From contig NZ_FOQI01000013.1 in the NCBI RefSeq assembly GCF_900113705.1, forward strand, positions 1 to 64,000: a stretch of DNA of 64,000 bases. The letters are read 5' to 3'. A model generated the notes under the pieces. It was given only the letters and a program-made list of their open reading frames with translations, did not search any database and was not told the DNA's origin. The stretch comes from Collimonas sp. OK307 (lineage in GTDB: Bacteria; Pseudomonadota; Gammaproteobacteria; Burkholderiales; Burkholderiaceae_D). Position 1 is the first letter of the stretch; each line of letters starts with the position of its first letter. Shown here one piece after another: positions 48,181 through 57,155 of this stretch. The position numbers and the translations under genes are program-made.

Positions 48181-49158
48181 ATGCAAGTAGTCATCACCGG
48201 CGGCGCCGGATTCTTAGGCCAGCGCCTGGCGCGCAGCCTGCTCAAGCAAGGCAGCTTGCCGGACCGCAGCGGCCAACTGCAAACCATCAGCAAGATCATC
48301 CTGGTCGACGTAGTCGCCGCCACCGGTTTCGACGACGCGCGGATTGAACAAGTTACCGGCGACATCACCGACAGCGCTTTGCTGGAACGCGTGATCACGT
48401 CGCAAACGGCTGCCATCTTTCACCTGGCGGCAATTGTCAGCGGCCAGGCCGAAGCGGATTTCGATCTCGGAATGCGTATCAACCTCGATGCTTCGCGCTT
48501 GTTGCTGGAACGCTGCCGCGCCTGCGGCCATGTGCCGCGCGTTATCTTCACCAGCTCGGTGGCGGTATTTGGCGGTGTATTGCCAGCCGTGGTGCAAGAC
48601 AACACTGCACTCAATCCGCAATCTTCCTACGGCACGCAAAAAGCGATTGCCGAATTACTGCTCAACGACTTCAGCCGCAAAGGTTTTGTCGACGGCCGCG
48701 TATTGCGTTTACCGACCATCAGCGTGCGTCCCGGCAAACCCAACCAGGCTGCCTCGTCTTTCGCCAGCGGCATCATCCGCGAACCGCTCAACGGCCAGCC
48801 TGCCATTTGCCCGGTAGCGCCGGATACGCGTTTGTGGCTGCTGTCGCCACGCAAGGTGATCGCCAGCCTGATCCATGGTTATACGTTGTCGGCCGAGGCA
48901 TTGGGCAAGAGCCGCACGATCAACCTGCCTGGGATCTCTGTCACCGTTGCCGAAATGGTTGCGGCGCTGGAGCGGGTCGCCGGCCAGCTGGTGGCGGCAC
49001 GGGTTGGATGGGTTCACGATCCGGTGATCGACCGCATCATCTCAAGCTGGCCGGGTGCCTGGGACGCCAGCCGCGCGGAGACGCTGGGTTTCGTCGGCGA
49101 TGCCGATTTCGATGACATCGTCCGTGCCTATATCGAGGATGATTTGCCTGCCGTGTAA
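48181..49158 (+). CDS. denD: D-erythronate dehydrogenase (extended SDR)
   Basis: A 325-residue extended short-chain dehydrogenase: NAD motif GGAGFLG at residues 7-13, catalytic SSYGTQKA with Tyr-x-x-x-Lys near residue 147-151 and SSVAVFG as Ser segment. In the known pathway DenD oxidises D-erythronate to 2-oxo-tetronate. It is the last gene of the operon, 35 bp after otnI. Other SDR activities cannot be excluded by sequence alone, but the context is specific. Confidence 0.9.
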   Translation: MQVVITGGAGFLGQRLARSLLKQGSLPDRSGQLQTISKIILVDVVAATGFDDARIEQVTGDITDSALLERVITSQTAAIFHLAAIVSGQAEADFDLGMRINLDASRLLLERCRACGHVPRVIFTSSVAVFGGVLPAVVQDNTALNPQSSYGTQKAIAELLLNDFSRKGFVDGRVLRLPTISVRPGKPNQAASSFASGIIREPLNGQPAICPVAPDTRLWLLSPRKVIASLIHGYTLSAEALGKSRTINLPGISVTVAEMVAALERVAGQLVAARVGWVHDPVIDRIISSWPGAWDASRAETLGFVGDADFDDIVRAYIEDDLPAV

Positions 49159-49191
49159 GCGCATAGCCGTCGGTTGCGGTGCATCGACAAG

Positions 49192-49220
49192 CTTGCACAT
49201 GTTTTTTTGATATGTGCAAG
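49192..49220 (+). terminator. Hairpin after denD
   Basis: CTTGCACAT and ATGTGCAAG enclose an 11-nt T-rich loop. It is the likely 3' end of the tetronate operon, though there is no T-run after the stem. Confidence 0.5.
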
Positions 49221-49293
49221 TCAAACCCTATCTTGTGAGCCATATGGCGGCGGTACGGTAAGATTGTCACTTTATGACTTTTGCCTAGCCGAC

Positions 49294-51582
49294 ATGAAGA
49301 CCAGCTTTTTTCAGCTCATAACGCGCTTGCTAACTGGCTTGCTGTTTAGCCTGCTGCTCGCCGGCACCGCTTATGCGGCAGCAGCCGCCGGCAGCAACGC
49401 TAGCAATAGCGCTGGTAATAGCGCTGGTAATAGCGCTGGTAATAGCGCCAGCACACCACCGGCCGCGGCACCAGCACCATCTGCACTGGATTCCCTGTCC
49501 AAGGTATTACAAAGCAATCCAGCCACCGGTAGCCTTGTAGCCACCCTGATCCAGGCAGAACAGCAAAACAGCAAAACATCACCGTCACAAAAGGGTTTCA
49601 TCGGGCTGATTTCCAATAGCCTCGACGTTTTCCAGAGCCATTTGCATCAGGTAGTCACGCCGGGTAAATACTGGACCCAGCAATTTTCCCTGGCCTGGCA
49701 AGACCTGTCGACCATACTTGAGCGCCAGGACTCCGAAACCGGCCTGCAAGTGCTAGCCAATTTCCTCGAAATGCTAGCCTTGTTTGGCGTAGTTGCGCTC
49801 ACCATACAATACATCGGCAAGCGGACTCACCAGCACTTCAAGGTCGATACAAAACTGCCGCCGGACCCCAGCATCAAGGAATTGCTACTGTATATCCTGC
49901 GCCATATAGCGCCGATGCTGCTGGCGCTGGTGGTGGAAATCTCGGTAGTAGTCAGCCTGGAGTCTTCGCAGGGACCGTCGCTTGGACGGACGCTTGCTAC
50001 CGTGCTGCTGTACACCCTGATTGGCGCACGCGTGTTCCAGGCGATATGCGCGATCATTTTTTCGCTGTCGCATGGCGGCCACCGCATGGTCGCCGTGCAT
50101 ATCATTTACCAGCGCGCCTGGAGTCTGCTATATGCAATCGGCTGCGCCGGCTGGCTCGGCGATGCACTGGACAATCCGCAGGTGAACCACATCATCGGGG
50201 TGCATTTGTCCAGCGTGGTGGCGACCTTGTCGAGCCTGGTTGCAGCGCTGCTAGGCGGCTGGTTCGCCTTGCGCTACAGGCGTCCGGTGGAGCACATCAT
50301 CCGCAACCGGCCGCTAGCGGTGCGCCGCGCCCATCCGGCGCGGATGGAAACCCTGGAAGTGGTCGCGGCCTTCTGGTACGTGCCGATACTGCTGTTGAGC
50401 ATCAGCGTCAGCGTTGCCACCATCCTTGACTTATCAAGCAACAATTCGGCGCTCAACCACGCACTGGGCAGCGCGGCACTGCTGGTCGCCATGTTCTTTA
50501 TCAGCGCGCTGCTGCAGCGCATACGCAGCCGCAAGACGGCTTCAGTGGTAGTCCGTCGTCAATCTCCTTACATCCTGCGTCTCAGCAACGTCGGCTTCAG
50601 TCTGCTGCAACTGGCGCTGTGGATCGGCTTTTTCGAACTGCTGACCAGGATCTGGGAACACTCGCTGATGGATTTTGCCAATGCCACCCTGATCGGCCAG
50701 ATGATCGTCTCCGCCCTCGGCAAGATCGGTCTTACGCTGGTAGTTGCCTGGCTGGTCTGGATCATGCTCGATACATTCATTCAAGAAGCGATCAACCCGA
50801 GCCGCAACAGTCGTTACGCGCGCAAGAATCCGAGCACGCGCATGCGCACCATCCTGCCCTTGCTGCGCAACGCCTTGATGCTGCTGATCCTGACTATCAC
50901 CGTCATCACTACGCTCGCCAACCTCGGCATCAATGTCACGCCCTTGCTGGCCTCGGCCGGTGTGGTCGGCCTGGCATTCGGTTTCGGCTCGCAATCGCTG
51001 GTGAAGGATTTGATTACCGGCGTCTTCATCATCATGGAAGATTCGATGTCAGTCGGCGACTGGGTCGACGTCGGTAACGGCCACGCCGGCACGGTGGAAA
51101 ACCTGACCATCCGTACCGTGCGTTTGCGCGATAGCAATGGCTCGGTACACAGCGTGCCGTTTTCGCAAATCACGGCGATCAAGAACGATTCGCGCGAATA
51201 CACCTATGCATCGCTCAAGCTGAACATCACCCACGATTCAGACGTCGACCAGGCCCTGCGCCTGATGCGCGAAACCGGCGCCGAGATGCTGGAAGACCGC
51301 CGGCTGCGGCGGCTGCTGCTACAACCTATCGAGATATATGGGGTCAACGGTTTCGACCTGAACGGCGTGGCGCTGCTGGCCGGCATCCGCACCAAGCCGC
51401 AAACCCAGAGCGAGGTCATGCGCGGCTTCAACCTGCGCATCAAGAAAAAAGTGGATGGCGATCCGACGGTGCATTTTTCCACCGAATGGGCAAATTTTCC
51501 ATTGACTGCAGCACCGGCTTCCGCAACCACCGTGCCGCCAGAAGCGGCACCGGATTCGCCCTCGGCCAATACAAAGAATTAG
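49294..51582 (+). CDS. MscS-family mechanosensitive channel (YbiO-like, large)
   Basis: A 762-residue inner-membrane protein. A signal peptide (about residues 1-28) and a periplasmic Asn-Ser-Ala-Gly repeat region are followed by around ten helices and the MscS core. The core includes the pore-lining segment with Gly/Ala pairs and LAFGFGSQSLVKDLITGVFI, then the beta domain (VGDWVDVGNGHAGTVENLTI) and the cytoplasmic vestibule part. Such channels release solutes on hypo-osmotic shock. I chose ATG 49294, which gives the signal peptide; a longer frame upstream lacks support. Confidence 0.9.
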   Translation: MKTSFFQLITRLLTGLLFSLLLAGTAYAAAAAGSNASNSAGNSAGNSAGNSASTPPAAAPAPSALDSLSKVLQSNPATGSLVATLIQAEQQNSKTSPSQKGFIGLISNSLDVFQSHLHQVVTPGKYWTQQFSLAWQDLSTILERQDSETGLQVLANFLEMLALFGVVALTIQYIGKRTHQHFKVDTKLPPDPSIKELLLYILRHIAPMLLALVVEISVVVSLESSQGPSLGRTLATVLLYTLIGARVFQAICAIIFSLSHGGHRMVAVHIIYQRAWSLLYAIGCAGWLGDALDNPQVNHIIGVHLSSVVATLSSLVAALLGGWFALRYRRPVEHIIRNRPLAVRRAHPARMETLEVVAAFWYVPILLLSISVSVATILDLSSNNSALNHALGSAALLVAMFFISALLQRIRSRKTASVVVRRQSPYILRLSNVGFSLLQLALWIGFFELLTRIWEHSLMDFANATLIGQMIVSALGKIGLTLVVAWLVWIMLDTFIQEAINPSRNSRYARKNPSTRMRTILPLLRNALMLLILTITVITTLANLGINVTPLLASAGVVGLAFGFGSQSLVKDLITGVFIIMEDSMSVGDWVDVGNGHAGTVENLTIRTVRLRDSNGSVHSVPFSQITAIKNDSREYTYASLKLNITHDSDVDQALRLMRETGAEMLEDRRLRRLLLQPIEIYGVNGFDLNGVALLAGIRTKPQTQSEVMRGFNLRIKKKVDGDPTVHFSTEWANFPLTAAPASATTVPPEAAPDSPSANTKN
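49405..49452 (+). repeat. 12-bp tandem repeat in the MscS gene
   Basis: Three perfect units AATAGCGCTGGT and a fourth, altered unit encode repeated Asn-Ser-Ala-Gly. The unit is in frame, so copy-number change would alter only linker length. Confidence 0.85.
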
Positions 51583-51589
51583 CGCTGCG

Positions 51590-51621
51590 CGCAGGGTGGG
51601 CACAAGTGCCCACCCTGCGCC
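51590..51621. repeat. GGGTGGGCA palindromic repeat, copy 2 (probable terminator)
   Basis: GCGCAGGGTGGGCAC and its exact complement with a 2-nt centre. It lies between the convergent mscS and methyltransferase genes and probably ends both transcripts. Confidence 0.7.
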
Positions 51622-51625
51622 TGTC

Positions 51626-52273
51626 TTATTTGATGCGGCAGCTTAGCAACCAGTAATACTCAAGCCGCAAGATGCGCAGCTCGCGCGTGATGGGCGCCAG
51701 TTTCTTGCGCAGGCCGCTGTCTGTCGGGAAATTCTTCATGACTTCGTAGCGCTCGCCGTTGGGCAAGGTGCGGAACTGGTAGGTATTGCCCTCTGCATCG
51801 GTACGCGCAATCGGTGTGCTTTGTTCTTCAACATAGCCGTTGTCGATCATCACCAGCAAAATATCCTTGCCCAGCTTTTCACGCAATTGGGCGATGAAAC
51901 GCACCTGCTCCTGACGCGCTACGTGCGACCACCAGAATCCCAGGAAACAGGCGGTGAACGGCCGGTCCGGCTGGAAGGTGCTGATATCTGCCAGCGCAAA
52001 GGTCGCTTTGTCCGCCGGCAGTTTCTTGGCGGTTGCCAGTGCAATCATTTCCGGATTGATGTCGGTTGCGTACACCGACTTTGCCGAAGCGGCGATCTGC
52101 TCGGTCCAGAATCCGGTACCGCAGGCAAGCTCCAGAACGTCGTGACCTTCCATCAATTCCTGCACGCGTACCTGCAGCGTCAGCAACTCATCCTGGCGCT
52201 CCGGGCGCTGGTAAATCTCTTCGTAGGTCGAAGCGCGTTTGGCGTAGTAAGCCACCATATCTGTATTAATCAT
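51626..52273 (-). CDS. Class I SAM-dependent methyltransferase
   Basis: A 215-residue methyltransferase: motif I VLELACGTGFWTEQIA near residue 48 and YATDINPEMIA for the ribose. The rest resembles UbiE/Methyltransf_25-type small-molecule enzymes. Substrate unknown. The start ATG at 52273 overlaps the ClC stop codon (ATGA), so the two genes are translated together. A longer in-frame reading into the ClC gene is not real. Confidence 0.85.
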   Translation of the reverse strand: MINTDMVAYYAKRASTYEEIYQRPERQDELLTLQVRVQELMEGHDVLELACGTGFWTEQIAASAKSVYATDINPEMIALATAKKLPADKATFALADISTFQPDRPFTACFLGFWWSHVARQEQVRFIAQLREKLGKDILLVMIDNGYVEEQSTPIARTDAEGNTYQFRTLPNGERYEVMKNFPTDSGLRKKLAPITRELRILRLEYYWLLSCRIK

Positions 52274-53655
52274 TTTTCTGACTCGTTTTCCAATTTCTTT
52301 ACTTCTGTTTTTTCTAAATTCGTAAGCGCCGCACTGGCTGCTACCCGATAACGCTCCGACAGCGCGTCGTATAATGGCGGTGCAAAAAACCGTGATATCC
52401 GGCTGGCAATCAAGGCCGTCGCCATCAACGAAATGACCAGCGCATGGCCGTTGATCATTTCCATCACGATCACGAACGCGGTAATCGGCGATTGCGTGAC
52501 TGCGGCCAGGTAACCCACCATCGCCAGTGCGATCAGCATCGGCAACGAGGTGTGACTGAATACCTGGTGCAGCAAATTGCCGAAACCGGCGCCGATCGAC
52601 AGCGATGGTGCAAAAATCCCGCCGGGAATGCCTGGCAGGTACGACGACACCATCGACGCCATTTTCAAGAACGGGTAAAACACCGACAAATGCTGCTGCC
52701 CTTCCAGCACGCCCTTGGCTTCGACATAACCGCTGCCGAAAGTGGCGCCGCCGGCGATCACGCCGATCACCGCCACCAGCAAACCGCACAGCGCACCGAA
52801 GGCGATCGGACGGGTGTTGCGCAAATGCTGGACCCGGGCCGGGATCCAGCGTTTGGTATTCAATAACAACCAGCAAAATATGCCGCCGGCAACACCCGTC
52901 AGGATACCTGTAACCAGTACCGCCAACGCCAGCATGTCAGTCAGCGCGCTGTCGATCTGTATGGTGCCGAAATAGGTATAGTTACCGTTCAAACCCAATG
53001 CCACCGCACCGGCAAAAATAATCACGGTAATCACGACGCCGCTGGCCCGATGCTCGAAGCTGCGCGTCAGTTCTTCAATCGCAAACACGATGCCCGCCAG
53101 CGGCGTGTTGAACGCGGCCGACAAACCGGCCGCCGCGCCCGCCAGAATCAGGCGTCGCTCCAATGCCGCACTGGCGCGTGGATATAAACGCCGCAGGTTG
53201 AACATCAAGGCCGCGCCGACCTGCACCGTAGGGCCTTCGCGCCCGATGCTGAAGCCACCGAGAATGCCGACAAAGGAAATGCCGATCTTGCCTGCCAATA
53301 TTTTCAACGACAGCAGCGACTCGCCACGCTTGCTGGTGTCTTCTTCCAGCGTTGCGATCACTTGCGGAATACCGCTACCTTCAGAACCGGGAAAATAACG
53401 CCGCGTAGCCCACACACACAAGGCGCCGATCGCCGGCGTAATGAACAGGGGCAGCCAGAAGTGCGACTGCTGCATCGAACGGAACATGCCGAAACCGACA
53501 TCCATCAGCCAGGCATAGAGCACCGCAATCAAACCGACCAGTACCGCTCCAAGCCACAAAATCCCGTATTTTCGCCACGCCCGCCGCACTTGGCGTAGTG
53601 TCTGATCGGAAAAACTGGGTGGCAGCGGATTCATCGGATTTGGGCGCAAAGACAT
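52270..53655 (-). CDS. ClC-family chloride channel / H+:Cl- antiporter
   Basis: A 461-residue integral membrane protein with the ClC selectivity segments: GSEGSGIPQV (residues 91-100), GREGPTVQVGA and GGIFAPSLSIGAGFG. About ten or more helices fit the double-barrel ClC fold, without C-terminal CBS domains. Roles include acid resistance and volume control. It heads a two-gene unit with the methyltransferase. Confidence 0.93.
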   Translation of the reverse strand: MSLRPNPMNPLPPSFSDQTLRQVRRAWRKYGILWLGAVLVGLIAVLYAWLMDVGFGMFRSMQQSHFWLPLFITPAIGALCVWATRRYFPGSEGSGIPQVIATLEEDTSKRGESLLSLKILAGKIGISFVGILGGFSIGREGPTVQVGAALMFNLRRLYPRASAALERRLILAGAAAGLSAAFNTPLAGIVFAIEELTRSFEHRASGVVITVIIFAGAVALGLNGNYTYFGTIQIDSALTDMLALAVLVTGILTGVAGGIFCWLLLNTKRWIPARVQHLRNTRPIAFGALCGLLVAVIGVIAGGATFGSGYVEAKGVLEGQQHLSVFYPFLKMASMVSSYLPGIPGGIFAPSLSIGAGFGNLLHQVFSHTSLPMLIALAMVGYLAAVTQSPITAFVIVMEMINGHALVISLMATALIASRISRFFAPPLYDALSERYRVAASAALTNLEKTEVKKLENESEK

Positions 53656-53775
53656 GATTATAAATTATCCCTGCGCAATTACCCTCAAATAGGCCATCGG
53701 CCCGGCAATCAAAGCGGCGCAGGCAGGGATAGCAGAATGTCTCTGCCGGAAAATTGCCTACTGCCAATTAATTGC

Positions 53776-54777
53776 CTAAATATGATAGCTTTTCAGCCAG
53801 GCTTTGATATTTTTGACATCTTCAAACGCCTGCAGGTCACTCTTGAGCGCGTTGATATTCTGTTGCATGCCCTTGATGCTGCTCTTCAGGTGGCGCATCG
53901 CCAATGCGGGAGACATGGCCTCTTGCGGCCCGAAGTTAAAACGCATCCGGAACTCCGCCTCAAGCCCGGTAATCTCGTCCCGCAGTTCAGCCGACTGTTC
54001 CGTCAGAACCTTGCTGTAGTGCCTGAGGTGCTGCTCCGACAAAGAATTGATCCGGCTCTGGTCGATCTGCTCGATTTCCAGCTGCAGTTCCAGCAAACCC
54101 AGCAGATCTTTCTTGTCGTAGGCGATATTCACCCTTTGCATCAGCACCGTCTTGCGTGCGCGCTCCGCGGGATCCTGCTCGCGGTCCGGATGCAAGGCGC
54201 TGGCCAGCTTTCGGTAAACTTCGCGTACCGACTGGCTGGCGTTGTGCAATTCTTCTTGCTGCCGGGCTTCCTTCGCAGTTGCCTTGGCCGATTTCTTGCG
54301 CTTGCCGGCATGCTCGCCGCTACGCGGATCGTGTGCGCTGTCGTCGGCATCTGTCTCATGCCTGGATTCCTCAGCGTCCTGCTGCTCTGCCTTGGGATCA
54401 AAATCGCTGCCGCCATGCATGCGATATATCCGTTTTAAATCCGCACCGTCGTTATCGCCGATGATGGCGGCACTGACTGAGCAGATGATGTGGCTGATCT
54501 TTTCCTGGTCGTGCCTGCTCAAACCTCTTGCTGACCAGGCGTCGTCCAGCAAATGCACCAGCTGCGCTACCAACCGGTGGTAGCTGCGCATCAGAGGCTG
54601 GTACTGGGTGATATAAAGCTGATGTTGCAGCGGGATCATTTCCTGCCATGCCGCCAGCAACTGGCGCTCGGTCTCAATTTTCTTGAGCAGCGCATTGAAG
54701 ATTTTCTGTTCCGGCGACAAGCTGGCTTGCCCATACTGCTCGACGATGTTGAGCGCCTTGGTTTGTGATTTTTTCAT
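53776..54777 (-). CDS. J-domain-like protein of unknown function
   Basis: A 333-residue soluble protein. Residues about 195-245 resemble a J domain: helix SVREVYRKLASALHPDREQD carries the HPD triad, followed by VLMQRVNIAYDKKDLLGLLEL. The N-terminal half is helical and a charged linker (Lys/Glu/Asp-rich, near 130-185) joins it. The C-terminal 100 residues look like a coiled coil. The HPD implies co-operation with an Hsp70; the client is unknown. Its 5' side abuts a MITE-like element. Confidence 0.75.
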   Translation of the reverse strand: MKKSQTKALNIVEQYGQASLSPEQKIFNALLKKIETERQLLAAWQEMIPLQHQLYITQYQPLMRSYHRLVAQLVHLLDDAWSARGLSRHDQEKISHIICSVSAAIIGDNDGADLKRIYRMHGGSDFDPKAEQQDAEESRHETDADDSAHDPRSGEHAGKRKKSAKATAKEARQQEELHNASQSVREVYRKLASALHPDREQDPAERARKTVLMQRVNIAYDKKDLLGLLELQLEIEQIDQSRINSLSEQHLRHYSKVLTEQSAELRDEITGLEAEFRMRFNFGPQEAMSPALAMRHLKSSIKGMQQNINALKSDLQAFEDVKNIKAWLKSYHI

Positions 54778-54791
54778 CGGTTTGAATACTA

Positions 54792-54966
54792 GGGCCTGTT
54801 AACATTTGATTTGGGAGTGCGAACGCGCGGCAGGCGTTACAGGCCTAGGCGCGACGACACGACGTAGTGGTGCTACGGCAAGGAGCGGATGGCCGCCCCG
54901 TCGTAACGACGGCATGTGACGCCTGTAGCCGTTCCCGGAGGGTTCAAACCAAATGTTAACAGGCCC
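54792..54966. mobile_element. MITE-like palindromic element, copy 2 (175 bp)
   Basis: Terminal inverted repeats (GGGCCTGTTAACATTTG plus several more bases, one mismatch in 22) are flanked by TA. Inner paired segments (GAACG...CGTTC, CAGGCGT...ACGCCTG, CGTAG...CTACG) let the whole element fold as one long hairpin. The interior matches copy 1 at 39360-39587. It lies just upstream of the J-domain gene and 166 bp before the DHA2 exporter gene, the remaining gap holding only promoter-sized sequence. Confidence 0.8.
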
Positions 54967-55131
54967 TAGGTGTCGGGGCGTGATTATAAGTGGCCGCTGG
55001 CGGTACGCAGCAGAAAACAGCCAAGAAGCGTATCATCTTGTCTTTGCAATAATCTCCTGCTATGGAGGTTTGTTGCATTTGGTTTAGTGCCCTGTTCCCC
55101 AAAACGGCGAATCCGCCGACAAACAACAAAT

Positions 55132-56727
55132 ATGGCTATCCATTCCGCCTCTGCTCACTCGAGCGACCAGGTTTTACCTTTCCGTGAATCTTTACTTGCC
55201 ATGCTCGGCATCGCCTTTGTCGTGATGCTGGTGGCGCTGGATTCGACTGTGGTCGGCACCGCATTGCCGACTATCGTTGCCGAATTAAAAGGTTTCGAGT
55301 TATACGCCTGGGTTGCGACTTCCTATTTACTGACTTCGGTGATCACCGTCCCAATCTTCGGACGGCTGGGCGATTTCTATGGCCGCAAACCCTTCGTGCT
55401 GGTCTCCATCCTGTTGTTCACTACCGCCTCCATCTTGTGCGGCATGGCCGACAGCATGCTGTGGCTGGTGATTGCCCGCGGCTTGCAAGGGATCGGCGGC
55501 GGCATGCTGGTAGGCACCGCGTTCGCCTGCATCCCGGACCTGTTCCCCGGCGCTCACGTGCGCCTGCGCTGGCAAGTCATGATGAGTACGGCATTCGGTA
55601 TCGCCACCGCAGTGGGGCCGTCGCTAGGTGGCTTCCTGACCCAATACTGGGGTTGGCGCTGGGTGTTTTACGTGAATCTGCCGGTCGGCGTGCTGTCGCT
55701 GTTCTTCGTCTATAAATATCTGCCGCATTTACGCCACACCCACCCGGACGCCAAGATCCGCCTCGACTGGCCCGGCGCCTTGCTGATCACGTCTTCGCTG
55801 GGATGTTTGCAGCTGTTCGTCGAAATGTTGCCTAAGCACGGCTTGTCGTTAAGCATGCTGGGTCTGCTGGTTGCCAGTATCGTGTCTTTCGTTGCGCTCT
55901 GGAAATGGGAACATCACACACCGCAACCAATCCTGCCGTTTGATCTGCTGTTCGATCGCAAGTTATCGACCCTGTTCCTGCTATCGGTGCTGAGTGGTTT
56001 TTCCATGTTCTCGCTGATGTTTTACGCGCCGTTGCTGTATCAAGGCGGGTTCGGACTATCGCCGCAAGAAGCGGGCTTGCTGATCACGCCGCTGGTAGCC
56101 TGCATCATGATCGGCAGCATTTCCAACGGCCGCATCATCACCAAGATCAAGAATCCAATCGTGATGCTGTACATCGGCTATGCTTTACTGGCGCTATCTT
56201 GTCTCGGCGTCGTCATATCGAACCGCTGGACCTCGCATGGCGTCATCGCCGGTTTCATGCTGACAGGCGGGCTTGGCCTCGGCTTTATTTTGCCGAACCT
56301 GACCATCTTCATCCAACAAGAAGCCGGTCGCGAGCACCTGGGCATCGCCACCGCGCTGATGCAATCCTTGCGCATGATCGGCAGCATGTTGGGCACGGCA
56401 ATTATCGGCACGTTGATTAATCATATGTACGCAGGCAGTGTGCGCCAGGCGCTGGCTGAAGATAAGGCTGAGAACTGGTTCAGCAGTTTTTCAGATCCGC
56501 AAATCCTGATTAGCCATGAGACCCAGACCACCGTGCTCGCGCAATTGGCGAATGCCGGCCATCAAGGCCAGTTGTTGCTGGAAGCGGCGCGCGAGGCGCT
56601 GATCGGATCGATTCACATGGGAGTCGGGCTGGCAGTCGTGGTTACCGTGATTGCGTTGTGGCTAGTCAGCAGAGTACCGCCGATCACCCTGCACTCGAAA
56701 CCTGAGGCAGCTGTTATCTCTGAATAA
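55132..56727 (+). CDS. DHA2-family MFS multidrug exporter (EmrB/QacA type)
   Basis: A 531-residue proton-driven drug exporter with 14 predicted helices. Motif D1/start VVMLVALDSTVVGTALPTIV, motif A GRLGDFYGRKP and motif C-type GPSLGGFLTQYWGWRWVFYVNLP are present. No membrane-fusion partner gene is adjacent, so it may act alone. The ATG at 55132 gives the family N-terminus; upstream in-frame codons run through non-coding sequence. Confidence 0.92.
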   Translation: MAIHSASAHSSDQVLPFRESLLAMLGIAFVVMLVALDSTVVGTALPTIVAELKGFELYAWVATSYLLTSVITVPIFGRLGDFYGRKPFVLVSILLFTTASILCGMADSMLWLVIARGLQGIGGGMLVGTAFACIPDLFPGAHVRLRWQVMMSTAFGIATAVGPSLGGFLTQYWGWRWVFYVNLPVGVLSLFFVYKYLPHLRHTHPDAKIRLDWPGALLITSSLGCLQLFVEMLPKHGLSLSMLGLLVASIVSFVALWKWEHHTPQPILPFDLLFDRKLSTLFLLSVLSGFSMFSLMFYAPLLYQGGFGLSPQEAGLLITPLVACIMIGSISNGRIITKIKNPIVMLYIGYALLALSCLGVVISNRWTSHGVIAGFMLTGGLGLGFILPNLTIFIQQEAGREHLGIATALMQSLRMIGSMLGTAIIGTLINHMYAGSVRQALAEDKAENWFSSFSDPQILISHETQTTVLAQLANAGHQGQLLLEAAREALIGSIHMGVGLAVVVTVIALWLVSRVPPITLHSKPEAAVISE

Positions 56728-56902
56728 GCAAGGCCGGCTTTAACCAGCGCAGCCAGGCTGCGCTGCGTTGTTTGATGCATCTGTAAGTGAGTATGACAAA
56801 CCTCACAAACTCTTACATCTCACACCGCCTGGAAGCACTTGTATCACTCTCTCAATGGCATTCTGACCTCGTGATAATTCAAACAGGAAAGAAGGCCAAA
56901 AA

Positions 56903-57019
56903 ATGAAAAAGCTCATCGGACTTGTGGTGCTTGGCATCACTTTATGTACTGCAGTTAGTGGTTGTGTGGTGGTGCCTGCGCGCGGGTATTATGCTCCGCA
57001 TGCTTATTACTATCGTTGA
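56903..57019 (+). CDS. Small lipoprotein (38 residues)
   Basis: A short gene: MKKLIGLVVLGITL, a lipobox AVSGC with Cys near residue 21, then VVVPARG and a Tyr/His-rich tail (YYAPHAYYYR). The ribosome site AGAAGG lies 7 bases before the ATG. It matches a common type of tiny YXWGxW-like or His/Tyr-rich lipoproteins; function unknown. The 175 bp before it show no other gene. Confidence 0.6.
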   Translation: MKKLIGLVVLGITLCTAVSGCVVVPARGYYAPHAYYYR

Positions 57020-57056
57020 TGCGGTATGGGGTGCTAGCGCTTGTACTCCGTCGTCC

Positions 57057-57122
57057 GTTAATTAGGGCCAGAGTCAAGTTTCGCGATAAAGCCTGCGAAA
57101 GTTGACTCTGGCCCTAATTAAC
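57057..57122. repeat. 28-bp-arm inverted repeat (57057-57084 / 57095-57122)
   Basis: The arm begins GTTAATTAGGGCCAGAGTCA; the two arms differ at one base and enclose 10 bp. It would form a very stable hairpin. It resembles ends of dispersed REP/RAYT-type elements (inference); no transposase is near. Confidence 0.8.
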
Positions 57123-57155
57123 TGCGTGCGGTTGTTTTTGACGCGGCTTTTGGCG

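Noticed and set aside
49405-49452. Short regular repeats as a possible CRISPR array
   Set aside because: Units are 12 bp, directly adjacent and in frame inside a channel gene; there are no spacers.
52274-52876. N-terminal extension of the methyltransferase frame into the ClC gene
   Set aside because: The extension is out-of-frame ClC coding sequence; the true start is the ATGA overlap at 52273.
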